This document shows, one piece after another, positions 1 to 10,893 of a DNA stretch of 64,000 bases. Source of the stretch: Skeletonema tropicum (lineage: Eukaryota; Bacillariophyta; Thalassiosirophyceae; Thalassiosirales; Thalassiosiraceae). The notes beneath the pieces were generated by a model. That model worked only from the letters and a program-made list of their open reading frames with translations, was not told the DNA's origin and did no database searches. Made by a program: the position numbers and the translations under genes. The stretch covers positions 5,394,001 through 5,458,000 of the forward strand of contig CM074127.1 in assembly GCA_037178625.1 (NCBI GenBank). Reading direction: 5' to 3'. Numbering within the stretch: the stretch's first letter is position 1; each line of letters starts with the position of its first letter.

Positions 1-787
1 CAGTTTCACTATGATGTGATGTGTGAACGGATTCGAATTCGAATCGAGCTGGGGCCAATCTGGTCTCAGCAGATTGAACTCTTCCTGGGAAGCATTGCAC
101 TCGGCACTCGGCTCAGCAGCGCAAATAGCTATATTTATGTAACAGAAATTTTAAAGTACGTCTGGTGAGCCCTCAAGAGGCGACATTATCTATGCTAAGT
201 GATAACGAACATGTGCTGCAGTAGCTATATTTCCCAGATCGCACCCAAATAGCTAGTCTAGTGGACCAGTAGACGCGTTTGGGAGGTTATATCGTAGATA
301 TTTGTTAAGTTATTATCATCTTCGATCTACGATATATCAGGAGTAGGGGGAAACGCTTCTCATGAAGATGGAGCCAAAGCAGGATCAGCAGGTTGAACTC
401 TTGACATCTTTCGTATACGTTTGGATGACTGAAGGTAAAGATAGACGGACGATGAATGAGACGCACAATACCAATACAACGCAGCCGCTTCTTCATCGCG
501 ACTTCTCTCAAGTGAAGCGAAATTCGCTCATCAAGGAAGGCCGAGCAAAAGAAAGGGCGAAGGCGGGTATTGTAGTAAGTGCATTGCATTATTTGTATCG
601 TACCTATTGTAGGCAGGTATATAGGGGCCAAAATGAAAGGCAAAAGTAGCAAAAGAACACTCCAGGGATTCCAACGTGGTCCCCTACCGTAGTACCAACC
701 TGGCCCACAGTCTTATGTAACTTCCACCCTACATAGGATCTTCTGTCATAAATGGGAGTCCTCTTCAGAGGGACTCTGCATTTATGC
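1..787. repeat. Segmental duplication, copy 1 (truncated by window start)
   Basis: This stretch is repeated in the same orientation at 14516-15300 with only scattered substitutions and small indels (for example one T versus C near 147 and a 4-bp difference near 620). The window begins inside it, so its left border is unknown. It contains a small inverted repeat around 283-335 in which a sequence near TATCGTAGATA is mirrored. Open frames on both strands are short, overlap each other and show no recognisable domain, so no gene is called. The shared right border falls at the start of the 735-955 repeat cluster. Confidence 0.9.
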
Positions 788-955
788 ACGCAGAGATAGA
801 TAGAGCAGAGCTGAGTCCTCCCCAGTGACTCAGACAGGTGTCTGAAGATCCTATGTAGGGTGTGTCTTCTGTCATAAATGGGAGTCCTCTTACGTGCTGA
901 GACCTCCCAAGTGACTCAGACAGGTGTCTGAAGATCCTATGTAGGGTGTGTAACT
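735..955. repeat. Imperfect local direct repeats (about 86-bp spacing)
   Basis: The motif beginning GTGACTCAGACAGGTG followed by a CCTATGTAGGGTG segment occurs at about 825 and 911. A CTTCTGTCATAAATGGGAG segment occurs at about 740 and 867. These interleaved repeats form a short low-order array at the right edge of the duplicated segment. From 956 to 1315 I see nothing coding. Confidence 0.7.
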
Positions 956-1315
956 TCTCTGAGCAGAAGGGAAGCGGTGCTGCCCACTGGTATGCTACTT
1001 ATGGTCACATCGGGGCCATACAGCGATACTTGGTATGCTGCTGTCTGAGTCAAAGTAAGTACTGAAGTACTGTGACTTAAGGCGGCATCAAATTGATAGA
1101 TAGATTATTTAATACTCCCTAGGCACTAGTGCCAGTAGAGAAAGGTGAACTTAAACCAGGAGGAGCTCGGGCTGGTCCCGAAGACGCCTGGTCCCGAAGA
1201 CGCTTGTGGTGCCTGCTGGGCAGGAATGGGTCGACGGATGTGGAACGCGAAGGCTTTGGTGCAAGCAAGGCCAAACTGCTGGAGGAAGTGAATTTTGGGG
1301 GTGGGCGGATGGTTG

Positions 1316-1420
1316 TGTGAAAGCACAAGAATAGACACTCACATTGAACATTGATCTATCTTTTGGTAATGAACGAAGGAAGCCCCACAGAACTGGCTGC
1401 AGTGCTTGGAGAGATATGAG
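1316..1420 (+). repeat. Dispersed module fragment (family shared with 6599-6708 and 13990-14098)
   Basis: The run from GTGTGAAAGCACAAGAATAG to the GGAAAGATATGAGG-like end is found again at about 6599-6708 and 13990-14098. In the other two places it lies at the right end of the larger module that carries an ARF-GEF-like N-terminal fragment. Here only the right end is present. Confidence 0.8.
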
Positions 1421-1495
1421 GAAGTCGAAGTATGTACTTATACACTTAAGGCAGGCATCAAATTGATCATCAAAGTTCTAAGTACTTATTCATCA

Positions 1496-1738
1496 TCATG
1501 GCACGGCCATTCTCTTCTCTTCATTGCTTGACACAACATGACCACTACTGGTACTAGTAGCACTCCCTCCCCCATCTGTCTGAAACAATTGGTTCAAAAC
1601 AATCCCTAGATTCATCAAATCTACCCGCTTCTTCTCATCAAATGTCTGTTCTTCACAACATATCACTGCATCCGACAAATCAATGAATGTCGCCAAATAC
1701 TCCCCCTCAAATGGCGTCAAGACAATATTTTTCAGCGT
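1496..1738 (-). pseudogene. Inverted fragment of the pseudokinase/AAA ATPase gene
   Basis: The reverse strand encodes about 60 residues nearly identical to part of the pseudokinase domain of the gene at 16472-21538, including the stretches TPFEGEY, FIDLSDAVIC and LMNLGIVLNQLFQTDGG. DNA similarity corresponds to about 17186-17390 of that gene, in opposite orientation, and ends abruptly at about 1738. It has no start codon of its own and none of the rest of the gene. It differs by several substitutions, so it derives from an older copy or a paralogue. I read it as a non-functional duplicated fragment. Confidence 0.85.
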
Positions 1739-2855
1739 TAATCCTTGTCATCATCATCATGTCAGATACCTTCTTCTCCTTCTTTACGTCGGTACTGCAA
1801 TCCATCTGCAATCTTACCGCCAAGCTTCAAAGCCTACACGATATGAGTCAGCAATAATGGGCGACGACGGTAATTCCTACGAAGATAATGAGAGTAGCTC
1901 CGTCAACAGACGTTATCATAGACTTAGTAGGTACATCCACCCTTGCCTAACTCGCAATAAACTCGAAGTTCCAAACGAGTTGACCCCTGCCCCTGGTTCG
2001 TTGCTCCCCTCTAGAGTGTTGTTCTAAATTGTCTTCCGAGGATAAATAATCAATTGAAGTGTGACGCTTTGACTGTGAACTAAGTAATCTAAGTAACGCA
2101 GCACCCCTCTTACGACAAAATGCGTCCAAAGCATATGCTGGCCAAGGCCCCTACTAGAGCGCTACGTGGATTGTGTCGATTGAAATAAAAATCACGTCTG
2201 CCGTCTTGCAATAATGAATGAGCAGAACGGTAACCCTGACCGATAACAACCCCGTCCGCTCGCATAATTGCATATTGCTGTATTGCTGTATTGTCGATAT
2301 GATTGATTGGTGAGTAGCACTGTAGAGGAGCACAGAGCCAGAGTCCATGGAGATGTTGCCGTATAATCATGTTGTGTCGAATGTGCGGAAAGTTCGTTAT
2401 TTTCACCAGCGAACCGAGACCGAGGCACCATAGGCGCCAGGTAAGTTATCCCTCCTTCATCATTTCGACTCGGAAGGGTTCTTGGCGGCGCTTGCTGTAT
2501 AATATGTTGGTAGATCCATCGGCGGAAGAGATAATAGCATTCATAAGAAGTAGAAGAGTGGCAAGTGGCATCGGTAGGGCATATGAGTACATACGTCTGT
2601 GATCCGCTAAAGTTGTGACGTCACGGAACCGGTACTCAGACACTCAAACTTCAACTGACGAAATGTCCGCTCAAAAAGCAAAAAGCACAAATTTTATGTC
2701 CATGACATGCCGCTGGCCGGCCGCGGCCGCATGATTGAATCATGGCTCACTGATCGACATTCATTTACACTTGCCGCTGGTAAAGAGCTCATTCATTCTC
2801 CAGTTTGTTTGCTCTTTAGTCATTATCAAACACAGCAACTCATACAAAAGACAAC
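1739..2855. other. Intergenic stretch, no gene recognised
   Basis: Open frames here are short and overlap on both strands without a recognisable domain. A short GC-rich palindromic patch (GGCCGGCCGCGGCCGC) lies near 2713. The last 100-150 bp probably hold the promoter of the IQ-motif gene; no TATA box or other element stands out. Confidence 0.5.
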
Positions 2856-4265
2856 ATGGCGTCTCAAGCCGAGAACACTCACCCAAACACAATCATTCGA
2901 GGACATTACCATACCAGTGTCCCTATCAACAATGATCAAAAGCGCCGCAAGGTCGAGACAAACTCTAATAACATCACCGCCTACCCGTCTGCTGCCATTC
3001 ATGCCACCAAGGTGAGCAAGAGGACCAAGAGGAGGACAAATAAAAGATCAAATCAACGTAGGGAAGCAAACGTGTTTGCACCTCAAATCTTCAACCATCG
3101 TCCGGCGATTCTGCCGACAAGTACAAAGAAGGCATCAAAGAAGAGGCGCCTCGAATCCGACCCGCCTTCTCAAGAGAAGAAGATGAGGCAGGAGCTACCC
3201 AACAACTTTACTTCCAACCAATCGGCTGTGCCAGCCCAAAAGAAGAAGAGGGCTCAGAAGAATTCACGCAACAACGACGCCCCAATCTTCCGCTACAAAC
3301 ATCACGGTGAAGTTGCAACACCAACAATTGCTCCACCCACGGCCACTGCTAGCAAGGCGAAGGTCTCGAAGAAGAGGCGCTCAGATGCCCACGAATCCCC
3401 CCCGCCTGCTCAAAAGAAGAAGATGACTGCTCCTGCCCAAAAGTTGAACACGATTGATCGCGGTCAAGTTCCATCTGCCTACCAATTTACTACCAATACT
3501 ACCAACAAAGCCGCTGTTCCAGTGCAAGAGAAGAATGTGCTTTAGAATCAGCCATTCATCAACAACGTTTCATCTATCTCTGTTCTCCATCACCGCGATG
3601 AAGTTGCCAACGGAGCCACTTCTGATTTGGAGTTTGCCTATTCCGATTTGGATTCCGATTCCGAGGAAGAACATCTTGTAGGGATGACCTTGCTCCCGGA
3701 TGCTGATGACGCTGCCACTGTGATCCAGGCCTTCTTCAGAGGTGCCAGCGCTCGCACGATGAAGCCAAGGGCCAGGCCACAAGCGGAGCTTGATACCAAT
3801 CATGGCCAAGAATGGGATGGTAATTCTGATGATGATGCAGCTCCTGACGACGACTCGGTCGAGGAAGTAGAAGTCTTCCTCGTGGTGGAAGCTGAAGAGG
3901 GTGATGAAAAAGCGGAGGAAGTTGACTTTGTCGACGCAGCAGAAGCTGTTGACGAGGGTGATGAAATAGAGGAGGAAGCTGTTGTGGACAATGATAAGCC
4001 GGCTGCAAAAATTCAGACAGCCTTCAAGCGTTATCTCGCTCGGAAAAGTGCTATCAAAGCAACGGAGCGAAGGCGAAGGGCCCAGCCACAAGCAGAGTTT
4101 GATGCTAGAGCAGTGGAAGAGGAGGTGGTGGAAGAGGAAGAGGAAGATATCCACTCTGCCAGAAGGAATCTTCGGAGACGGAGGATGGTGAAGGAGCTAC
4201 AGTGCACTTTGGACGGCTGGTACTGGACTCGAAGAACACAAAGAAGGAAGATAAGGAGAGATTGA
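2856..4265 (+). CDS. IQ-motif (calmodulin-binding-like) basic/acidic protein, interrupted by one in-frame TAG
   Basis: One reading frame runs 470 codons from ATG 2856 (context CAACATGGCG) to a stop at 4263-4265, broken only by TAG at 3543-3545. The first part (229 residues) is Lys/Arg rich and contains two copies of a block built around SKKRR...ESPPPAQKKKM, resembling nuclear localisation signals. The second part has two IQ motifs, IQAFFRGASAR and IQTAFKRYLARK, each followed by a similar PQAE(L/F)D tail, so it arose by internal duplication. Between and after them lie acidic runs. IQ motifs bind calmodulin or EF-hand proteins in known families; the role here is unknown. A frame-preserving 24-nt GT...AG segment (3522-3545) would remove the stop but is far shorter than any other intron in the window. 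Recent nonsense mutation, readthrough or two separate proteins are the alternatives. Confidence 0.6.
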
Positions 4266-5874
4266 AAAGAGAAGGTGTACGGTACAGCACCTTGTGAGAT
4301 TGATGATTTGAAGCGAACATCATTTGTACGTGAGAAGGATTGCGTCAGAGACCTTTGTGGAGGAGGCTTTGGTTTGAAGGTAAATGCAGCAAGAGGTCAA
4401 ATGATCAGTGGAGATGGCTTTGCGGGGCAATGAGTCGGTGTGTCTTGTTTCGTTTCGGCGAGTTGCTACATTTCAGAGGGGGTCGTTGGTGTGTTCGGCA
4501 GTGTTGTTGGTAGTTGGGTGCTTTGCTGGATCCTTATCCTTTCTTTTTGGACATTGTCGGATCTGTAGCGGAGAGTCAAAAAGTTTAATCCCCCATTCAT
4601 TCTAATGTTTGGGGTGTGGGTTCTGGTTTCCCATGTCAGCTTTTGGCTGGACATTCTCTTCTTCGGAAGTGGAATGTAGAACGTATCCCTTTGACTCTCT
4701 GACTGATTTTCAGTTGTCCTACCCTTTCCCCCCTGTTGGAGTCGGTCGACCGCGGAGATGATTGATTGGTTGATGTTCGTGTTGGGGATGGCGATCTTGT
4801 CGGATACACACACACACACACACACACACACACTTTCGAGCGGCTTGTTGTTCCCAGTTGGATGAAGTACAGTGCTGGAGGCGAGGAAAGACATTTCAGA
4901 CTTGAGCCGGTGTTATGGTTCCGGGTATCATGGTGACCTGCTGCTTTACTTGTCAAAGGCCTGAGTTGATATGAGGTCGATGACGCTTGATTTCTTGTGT
5001 CGGTTTGATGGGGTCTTCGATCGGATTTCAAACTCGGTTTGTTGAGTTGTACCAGGATACGAACGTCTCTCTCGTGATTGCTTCTAAGTTGCTCATCGGT
5101 TCTTCAATCTTGCCATTGCCATGTGTCAAGCTCATTTATTCACATCCACCCATCTACATCTAAGTCAAAGCCCTGGGAACGTGCTCTCTCAGCTGCTCAG
5201 CATCCAATTGAAATAAGAAAAGAAGAAAAGAATATCAAGTAAATCAATCTAATCAAATAAAGAAAAATCAACAATTATCCCTTAGTCCTCAGTGACAATG
5301 CTGAACTCCACCATTACTTTCGGCTGCGAGGAGACCCATTGTTGAAATCTGCAGGAGGAGCAGCATCCTCTGGAGCTTAGATTACTTTGATTTGAGGTGA
5401 TATAAAATTTGTAATCAACAGCACCGGGAGAAAAGTCTCAATTGCACAAGACGTTGAGAGGGAGACAATATGTGAGGTTCAACCAAGCCTGCTAATTGTG
5501 ACGGCTTCAGCTTCGTAGCTTGATTACGATCTCTGCGGGCTAAAAATATGAACACATTCTGCATTGGGAACAAATCTTTTTGATCAGTGAGATACTGGCA
5601 CGAATTCATGAAAATGAAAGTCATTATGTTCTCCAGCTTCTGGTGATTCGAAAAGATGCTGCGCTTCAATCAGCCTCCGTTCGAGTTTGATCGTCCTCGT
5701 CCTCGTCAGCACACGTCTACCGGCTTGTTGGCCTTCTTCGTCTCATCTCGAATCTTGTCGCTGATGAGGTGAACGTGATTACCCTGGAGACTGTTCTTGT
5801 CCCTCTCTAATATGTAGTGTTGCTTGTTCATGAAGTGTTGCATGGTCTGGAAGCTGGAATATAGCTCCCTCCAA
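4266..5874. other. Gene-poor stretch
   Basis: No convincing reading frame is present on either strand. The only clear structure is the CA dinucleotide microsatellite at 4805-4834. An A-rich patch lies at 5210-5275. Confidence 0.5.
4804..4835. repeat. (CA)n microsatellite
   Basis: About fifteen uninterrupted CA dinucleotides. The overlapping reverse-strand frames with runs of VCVCVC are translations of this repeat and are not genes. Confidence 0.95.
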
Positions 5875-6506
5875 TGAGGACTCCATTCCCTAATAATTGA
5901 CCTACTCCTACTCGTGTACCTACGCGCAGGCCCATCGAGTTCGCCATTTTAGCATTGCATTGTTCATTCACGCACTTCATCTTCAGTTTGCAACTCAATT
6001 ACTTGACGTTGATGAATATATCGTTGAATCTATCCCACGGCCACGATATCATAAGACATAGCTTGAGGCTCTGTAGGGTCAGTTCAGCGAGCAAACATGC
6101 CCCCACTGCAGTAACTCACTCCTCTCCAATAGCCTCTCTGTGGAGTGGTTCACTAAGATGGACGTAGACCGATGCCACTGCTATATACATTGTACCAAAG
6201 TAAGTGAATGAGCTGCGCTGATCTCTAGATGAATACTTGCAAACACAAATTGCAATTGAACCTCTGGCAACATTTTCATCCTATTCATCTCAAGCTCTCC
6301 TCGTGCAGCAGCAGCAGCAGCAGAAACAACAACAACAGCATAACCATGATGTTCACACGGTTGTGACAACTGTGGTTGTGTGAAAGCACAAGAGTACCAA
6401 AGTAAGTGAATGAGCTGCGCTGATCTCCAGATGAATACTTGCAAACACAAATTGCAATTGAACCTCTGGCAACATTTTCATCCTATTCATCTCAAGCTCT
6501 CCTCGT

Positions 6507-6553
<47 letters not shown>

Positions 6554-6770
6554 AACAACAGCATAACCATGATGTTCACACGGTTGTGACAACTGTGGTT
6601 GTGTGAAAGCACAAGAATAGACACTCATGTTGATCTCTCTTTTGCTTTTGGTAATGAACGAAGGAAGCCACCACACAACTGGCCGCAGTGCTTGGAAAGA
6701 TATGAGGACCTCTCACAATACAGCATCACGTTGTGGGTTCTTCTCCCTCCGCCTCCGGTCGGCTCGCTTC
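5875..6770 (+). repeat. Degenerate copy of the ARF-GEF-start module
   Basis: The left part (GACTCCATTCCCT... CGCAGGCCCATCGAGTTCGCC, about 5878-5970) matches the 5' flank of the tandem genes at 12.7 and 13.3 kb. The middle matches their first coding codons in diverged form (TCATCTCAAGCTCTCCTCG versus TCATCTCAGGCTC...). The right part (6599-6770) matches 13990-14160. The reading frame is not preserved, so this is a decayed copy. It has expanded internally into two direct repeats of 202 bp (6193-6394 and 6395-6613), each with a CAG/CAA tract. Confidence 0.75.
6193..6613 (+). repeat. Two 202-220 bp tandem repeats with CAG tracts
   Basis: Both units begin TACCAAAGTAAGTGAATGAG and end with GGTTGTGTGAAAGCACAAGA. 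The second has a longer CAG/CAA tract (6508-6562) than the first (6306-6340), which suggests slippage after duplication. The alanine- or glutamine-rich translations on either strand are products of this tract. Confidence 0.9.
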
Positions 6771-7116
6771 TCCATCATCATTCTTACACGTTCAAACCAT
6801 GCCTTCCCTGTCATACCCGCATCACATTTCCCCTATCGAATTATCGCCGCTGCTCTGCAAAGCAGTCGTACTAAAATAATACCATCAAGAAGAGAGAGAG
6901 AGAGAAGAACAAAAGGTGAGTAATTAGAATGATCTTTCGTCCGCCTCCTCTAACAAATAATACTGCAACAAGAAGGAACTCACCTCGACAACAATTTCAT
7001 CATCATCGCCCATCCAAAACACGATCAATTGTTCCTTCACTCACTGGACTTCCAGCAGCTCCTACCTCCAAGAGCTTATCCTTCTTTCTTCACACGATGC
7101 TAAAGCACCATCCACA
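6771..7116. other. Unassigned stretch
   Basis: A 63-codon frame (6929-7120) rich in Pro, His and Ser is open on the plus strand but has no recognisable domain and ends where the amidotransferase pseudogene begins. Nothing else is supported. Confidence 0.35.
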
Positions 7117-8712
7117 TTAAAACCACCCAAGAGCCGTAGCAACCGCAATCACTGCTTCCAAACTATCCTCCCGCACCTTCCCAAAGTTCACTCTTGCATC
7201 CTCACAAGCCTCCTTCGATACCTGCTGTGTAATATATCCCCGATCTTCCATTGCTTGAACTGTATTGATGTAATTGACGTTGAATCCAGTGGGAGAGATG
7301 TATTCTGGGTGTGCTTGGAAGGTGAATGCATATGGTTGTACTGTTGTTGATCTCAAAGTTGAAGTGTCATTAGTGGTATTGTCACCATAATCATCACCAT
7401 TATGATGATGTGTTGACATGGTTGTCGAATGTGTGTTGCTGAGGCTGCTTCTGAAATAGAACCTTGTCCTCCTTCGATGAGAAGTAGGCACAAGCTTCGA
7501 TTGGAACATTGGCATTGCCCCCTAACGAAATGGCAAATTCTGGAAGGGATTGGACCATGTCTCCGTGGGTATACAACAGTTCCATACTGCACTCATCACT
7601 ATCACTGTTGCTGCTGGTGGTGCCATCGATAAGGAGTAATTGACGTCCCTCATCTGTGAGTTGGCTCGATATCCTTCCTGCTTTGGACCCAGTTGGACAC
7701 TTGATTGCTCGCCCACCTTCTTCTATTTCACCACCTCTACCTCCTTCTTTCCCAATATAATATGATCTTCACTACTTCCAAACGCATGAGCAAAACATTG
7801 ATGGCCAAAACAAACTCCCATAGTCTTCAACCTCCTCATTCCGCATCACAGATTGGAGTTTCTCAATCCATTCCACATATCATATCACTTAGGAAATTAG
7901 ATAAATGTTGCATTATCGCTACCTAGACATCATTGAACCAACAATTGGAGTCTTCATACGCCGAGGGCAGAACCAAACAGCGTCGCAGTCGGGACCACGG
8001 GAGAGGGTTGTCTCTCCTACCACAGCTCGTTTGAAAGCCCGGGATATATTGACGTGGATGTCAATAAGCCTGTATACAGGCGAGATATACAACTAACAGG
8101 ATTTGCACGAGAGTATAAGCATATACCCATCTCTATCCGTGGTTTTTGACCGCGTCGAAGTGCTGCCTGAGCCCGCTGGCGACGTATCAAGAATCCATTC
8201 CACACTCGTGTTGTCATACGCTGCAGATGCAGAGAGGGAGCCTGGAATTAGTATGCCATCGTAGCTGGACCACTCGGAGGATGTGAGTGGATAGTCGTTT
8301 GATTGTGCATGATAGATTGTGATGCGTATTGTCAAGTAGTAGTTGCACTCAGCCAATAATGAATATTGCTGCTCTCTATCTCTGATCAGTACTTCTTTGA
8401 GAGAACACTTCTTTTCATATGCTTGACAGAAGAGCTCCAAAAACATCACTGCCGTGTCTTTTGATGGACCGTAGGGAGGATTTTCTTCACAGCTGATCAT
8501 CATCAAGTTTAATGCTTTGCTTCTGCTACTGGTAGTGTAGGAACAATCGGTGCGCGTGGATGTGGATGTGGATGATGATGATGCATCGGCACCGTCCTCG
8601 GTAGCAGCGTCAGCATCAGGACATGACGTGACGTACCATTGTTTGAGAGGAACACCGATTTTGAAACAATGGTGCGATCATCATCTTCTCTGTTAGATAA
8701 TTGCATCATCAT
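7117..8712 (-). pseudogene. Decayed class I glutamine amidotransferase (GATase1-like)
   Basis: Read on the minus strand, pieces of one GATase domain appear in the correct order but in different frames. The N-terminal part (8506 to about 8205) has ISCEENPPYGPSKDTA and YDGILIPGS. The nucleophile elbow GVCFGHQ lies at about 7810-7790. A middle part at 7585-7450 includes YTHGDMV and LPEFAISLGGNA. The C-terminal His-Glu motif FQAHPEY is at about 7320. These are the Cys and His/Glu positions of the class I triad. At least two frameshifts (near 7640 and 7440), an in-frame stop near 7720 and an inserted 314-bp element (7878-8191) show it no longer encodes a working enzyme. Introns could account for one frame change but not all. 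Family assignment rests on motif order; the exact substrate cannot be told. Confidence 0.75.
7865..8204. mobile_element. 314-bp insertion with 13-bp target-site duplication
   Basis: The 13-mer AATCCATTCCACA occurs at 7865-7877 and again at 8192-8204, exactly flanking a segment (7878-8191) that has no place in the amidotransferase. The host motif VEWI is encoded at both edges as a consequence. The first 75 bp of the insert recur at 9295-9368. No clear terminal inverted repeats were found, and the insert has no gene. Confidence 0.75.
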
Positions 8713-9287
8713 CTACTGTCTATTACTCCTACTTATTACTGATACTGTTGAATTGTTCCGTAGAGATGTTGCGTCTATCTGGCTCAGGCCTGATAAATAA
8801 TGTCACAAGCAATTAAGGAGACCGGTATTGGTTGTGCAACTAGAGCGAGAAGAGACCACTAGGAGCACTGGATATCATGGTGACTACTAAAGCTTACAGC
8901 AGGCTTACAGCTAAAGAAGAGTAAGAGTGGGCTATTCCGAAAGGTGATGATGGCATGGAGCACGCACCAACGTGCGACGTCATCTTGTGTGAGAGGATCA
9001 ATCACGGGTTCTCACCGTGGTTGTTATTTGACACGTGTGAACAGGAAGGGTGCTTGTCGTAGCGGTATCAGGATACCGGAAGAGAGTCCATTCCCAGGCT
9101 TCTATGATGGCTCCCAACTCCCAGCTCCCGCCGAGCCACATCACACGGAGCGAGCTCCAAAACAAGTGTAAATATTCACTTCGAGTAAAATTACAAAAAT
9201 ACTCGTCTTCTTTAGCTCCTACAACCAAACCACTCTCTAGAGAAGTACATCTGACACTTTAGATTGGCAAGAACAAGATAAGTGTCC
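8713..9287. other. Intergenic stretch, nothing recognised
   Basis: Short overlapping frames only. No domain, repeat or RNA gene was recognised. Confidence 0.4.
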
Positions 9288-9381
9288 TCAGGGATATCAT
9301 ATCACTTAGGAAATTAGGTAAATGTTGCATTATCGCTACCTAGACATCATTGAACCAACAATTGGAGCATCAGGGATATCA
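9288..9381. mobile_element. Short second copy of the 7.9-kb insert's left end
   Basis: About 74 bp (9295-9368) match the left end of the insertion at 7878 with one substitution. The copy is flanked by the 12-mer TCAGGGATATCA at 9288-9299 and 9370-9381, again consistent with a target-site duplication around a truncated insert. Confidence 0.6.
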
Positions 9382-9496
9382 GTTGATCAAAGTTCTTTTC
9401 AGTGGTGCTTGGTTACGCTTGCCGAGAGTTGCTTTGATGATGTAAAGTAGAAAGGGGGAAGCCAGGGCGAACACCTAATTTTATAAAATTTTTATG

Positions 9497-10713
9497 ACCT
9501 TTCCACAGTTGGCACGCCAAGTGGGCTAAGCAGTCTCATCTACTTTTCCCCCTATTCTGTGGAAATCTGTGGATGCAACTCGATTTTTTCACAATTTTGT
9601 TAGAGATTTTAGTTAGAGATAGTGTTCTGGAATTTCAAAGGGGTGAAATTTCAGCACTGCAACTTGCGTGAAAGTTGCAGGGTGAAAGTTGCAGATAAAT
9701 TTGGCCAAAAGTGAAATTTCCATATCGCTCAATATCGCTAACATTGAAAAACAAGAAACGTGCCACACCCACCATCATCAAACAAGAGAAGATGATGATG
9801 TACTCCACCAACTCAGAGAGAACACATCGCCGCAGTAAGGCTTATGAATAACAATGCAACTATTTGTTCCTTCGTTGAAATTCAGTCTCTATGGATTGTG
9901 AACGTCGGGCCAAACCTTTGAAGCACACCCTTCTAAGAACCGGAATAGGATGAGGGATGGAACTGGAATTGCTCTTTTTCGAGGATATGAAAACCTCTAT
10001 CATATCATGCATGCGAAGAAGGTGCATGGGAAGGGGATTTTTGATTCGCTTTGAGAGTGTGGTGGATCGTTGGAGTGTGATTGTTCGTGCAAGAGTAATT
10101 GTGTGGCTGGTCTTAAGATAATACGTCAGCCGTAGTGAAATTTGTTTTTGAAATTCCATTGAAATTCCTGCAATTTCACCTTGCAACTTTCACAAATCTC
10201 AGAAAGGGTGAAATTCCAGAACACTAGTTAGAGAGCAGCTCTCAAGGCGAAAATTAAGTTTCAGGGAAGTGGTTTACATGCTAGCCCCGAGACACTATCC
10301 TTTAGGTGACTATTAAGTGAGTGTATACTGTGCTGTGTAGGTGTCGAAAGCGTATAATTTCATCGAAATATGCATGTGAAGGTGCTCTCTAGCTTGGTAA
10401 TATCTTTGATGGCTGACGGCCAAAATTTTTTACATGGCGAAAAGCCAGTGTACTCTCACATGCATTTCTCAGCGAGGAAATGGAATTTTCGGCCAGCCAA
10501 CATATGTATAGAGTCGACAATAAAGTCGACGAAAGGATGGTACTACTGGAAATGCATGCTAATCATCTTCCTGAAACTTAATTTTGGCAATGAGAGCTGC
10601 TCTGTAACTGAAATCTCTAACAAAATTGTGAAAAAATTGAGTTGCGTCCACAGATTATCACAGAATAGGGAAAAATGTAGATGAGTGATGAAAGGGGGCT
10701 GCCGTGGAAAGGT
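9497..10713. mobile_element. MITE-like element with long inverted repeats (outer element)
   Basis: The left end GACCTTTCCAC (9497) is mirrored by GTGGAAAGGTC (to 10713). The arms continue inward with TTTTTCACAATTTTGTTAGAG against its complement at about 10618-10640 and with an AATTAAGTTTCAGG segment on each side (10250 and 10570). When the nested insert 9620-10224 is removed the arms line up over roughly 170 bp. The central part (10247-10580) is related, in reverse orientation, to 32600-32945. No transposase is encoded; this is a non-autonomous element. Frames inside it are not considered genes. Confidence 0.75.
9620..10224. mobile_element. Nested MITE with about 10-bp target-site duplication
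   Basis: Ends GTGTTCTGGAATTTC (9622) and GAAATTCCAGAACAC (to 10224) are inverted repeats. The 10-mer TAGTTAGAGA flanks it at 9610-9619 and 10225-10234. A 9-11 bp duplication is typical of Mutator-like elements, so that superfamily is a reasonable guess. Further inward, copies of GCAACTT and GTGAAATT are also mirrored. The 108-codon reverse-strand frame inside has no known domain. Confidence 0.75.
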
Positions 10714-10850
10714 CAATCTCACCTTTCAATTCAGACAAGAGAGCCCTAAATGTGCTAGAAGAGAAAAGAGATAATAGCAGTTTAGGAGCCTGCACGCCAG
10801 CTGAAAGAGAGGCGGTAACCGCAGGAAGTCAGGCATCATCGATTTTCGAG

Positions 10851-10893
10851 CGCCGACCCCATGCCTGCGAAAGGCAGGCGATGGGGTCGGCGG
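10851..10893. repeat. Perfect short inverted repeat
   Basis: GCCGACCCCATGCCTGC and GGCAGGCGATGGGGTCGGC form a long GC-rich hairpin with a short loop. It is not followed by a T-run and lies outside any recognised gene. Confidence 0.8.

Noticed and set aside
305..789. Overlapping 60-115 codon frames on both strands in the duplicated segment, and their equivalents at 14875-15204
   Set aside because: The two copies have different disruptions in these frames, neither strand shows a domain, and the frames overlap antisense.
4466..5031. Two reverse-strand frames with VCVCVC runs
   Set aside because: They are translations of the CA microsatellite.
9860..10186. 108-codon reverse-strand frame inside the nested MITE
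   Set aside because: It lies wholly within a non-autonomous element and includes its inverted-repeat arm; no domain is visible.
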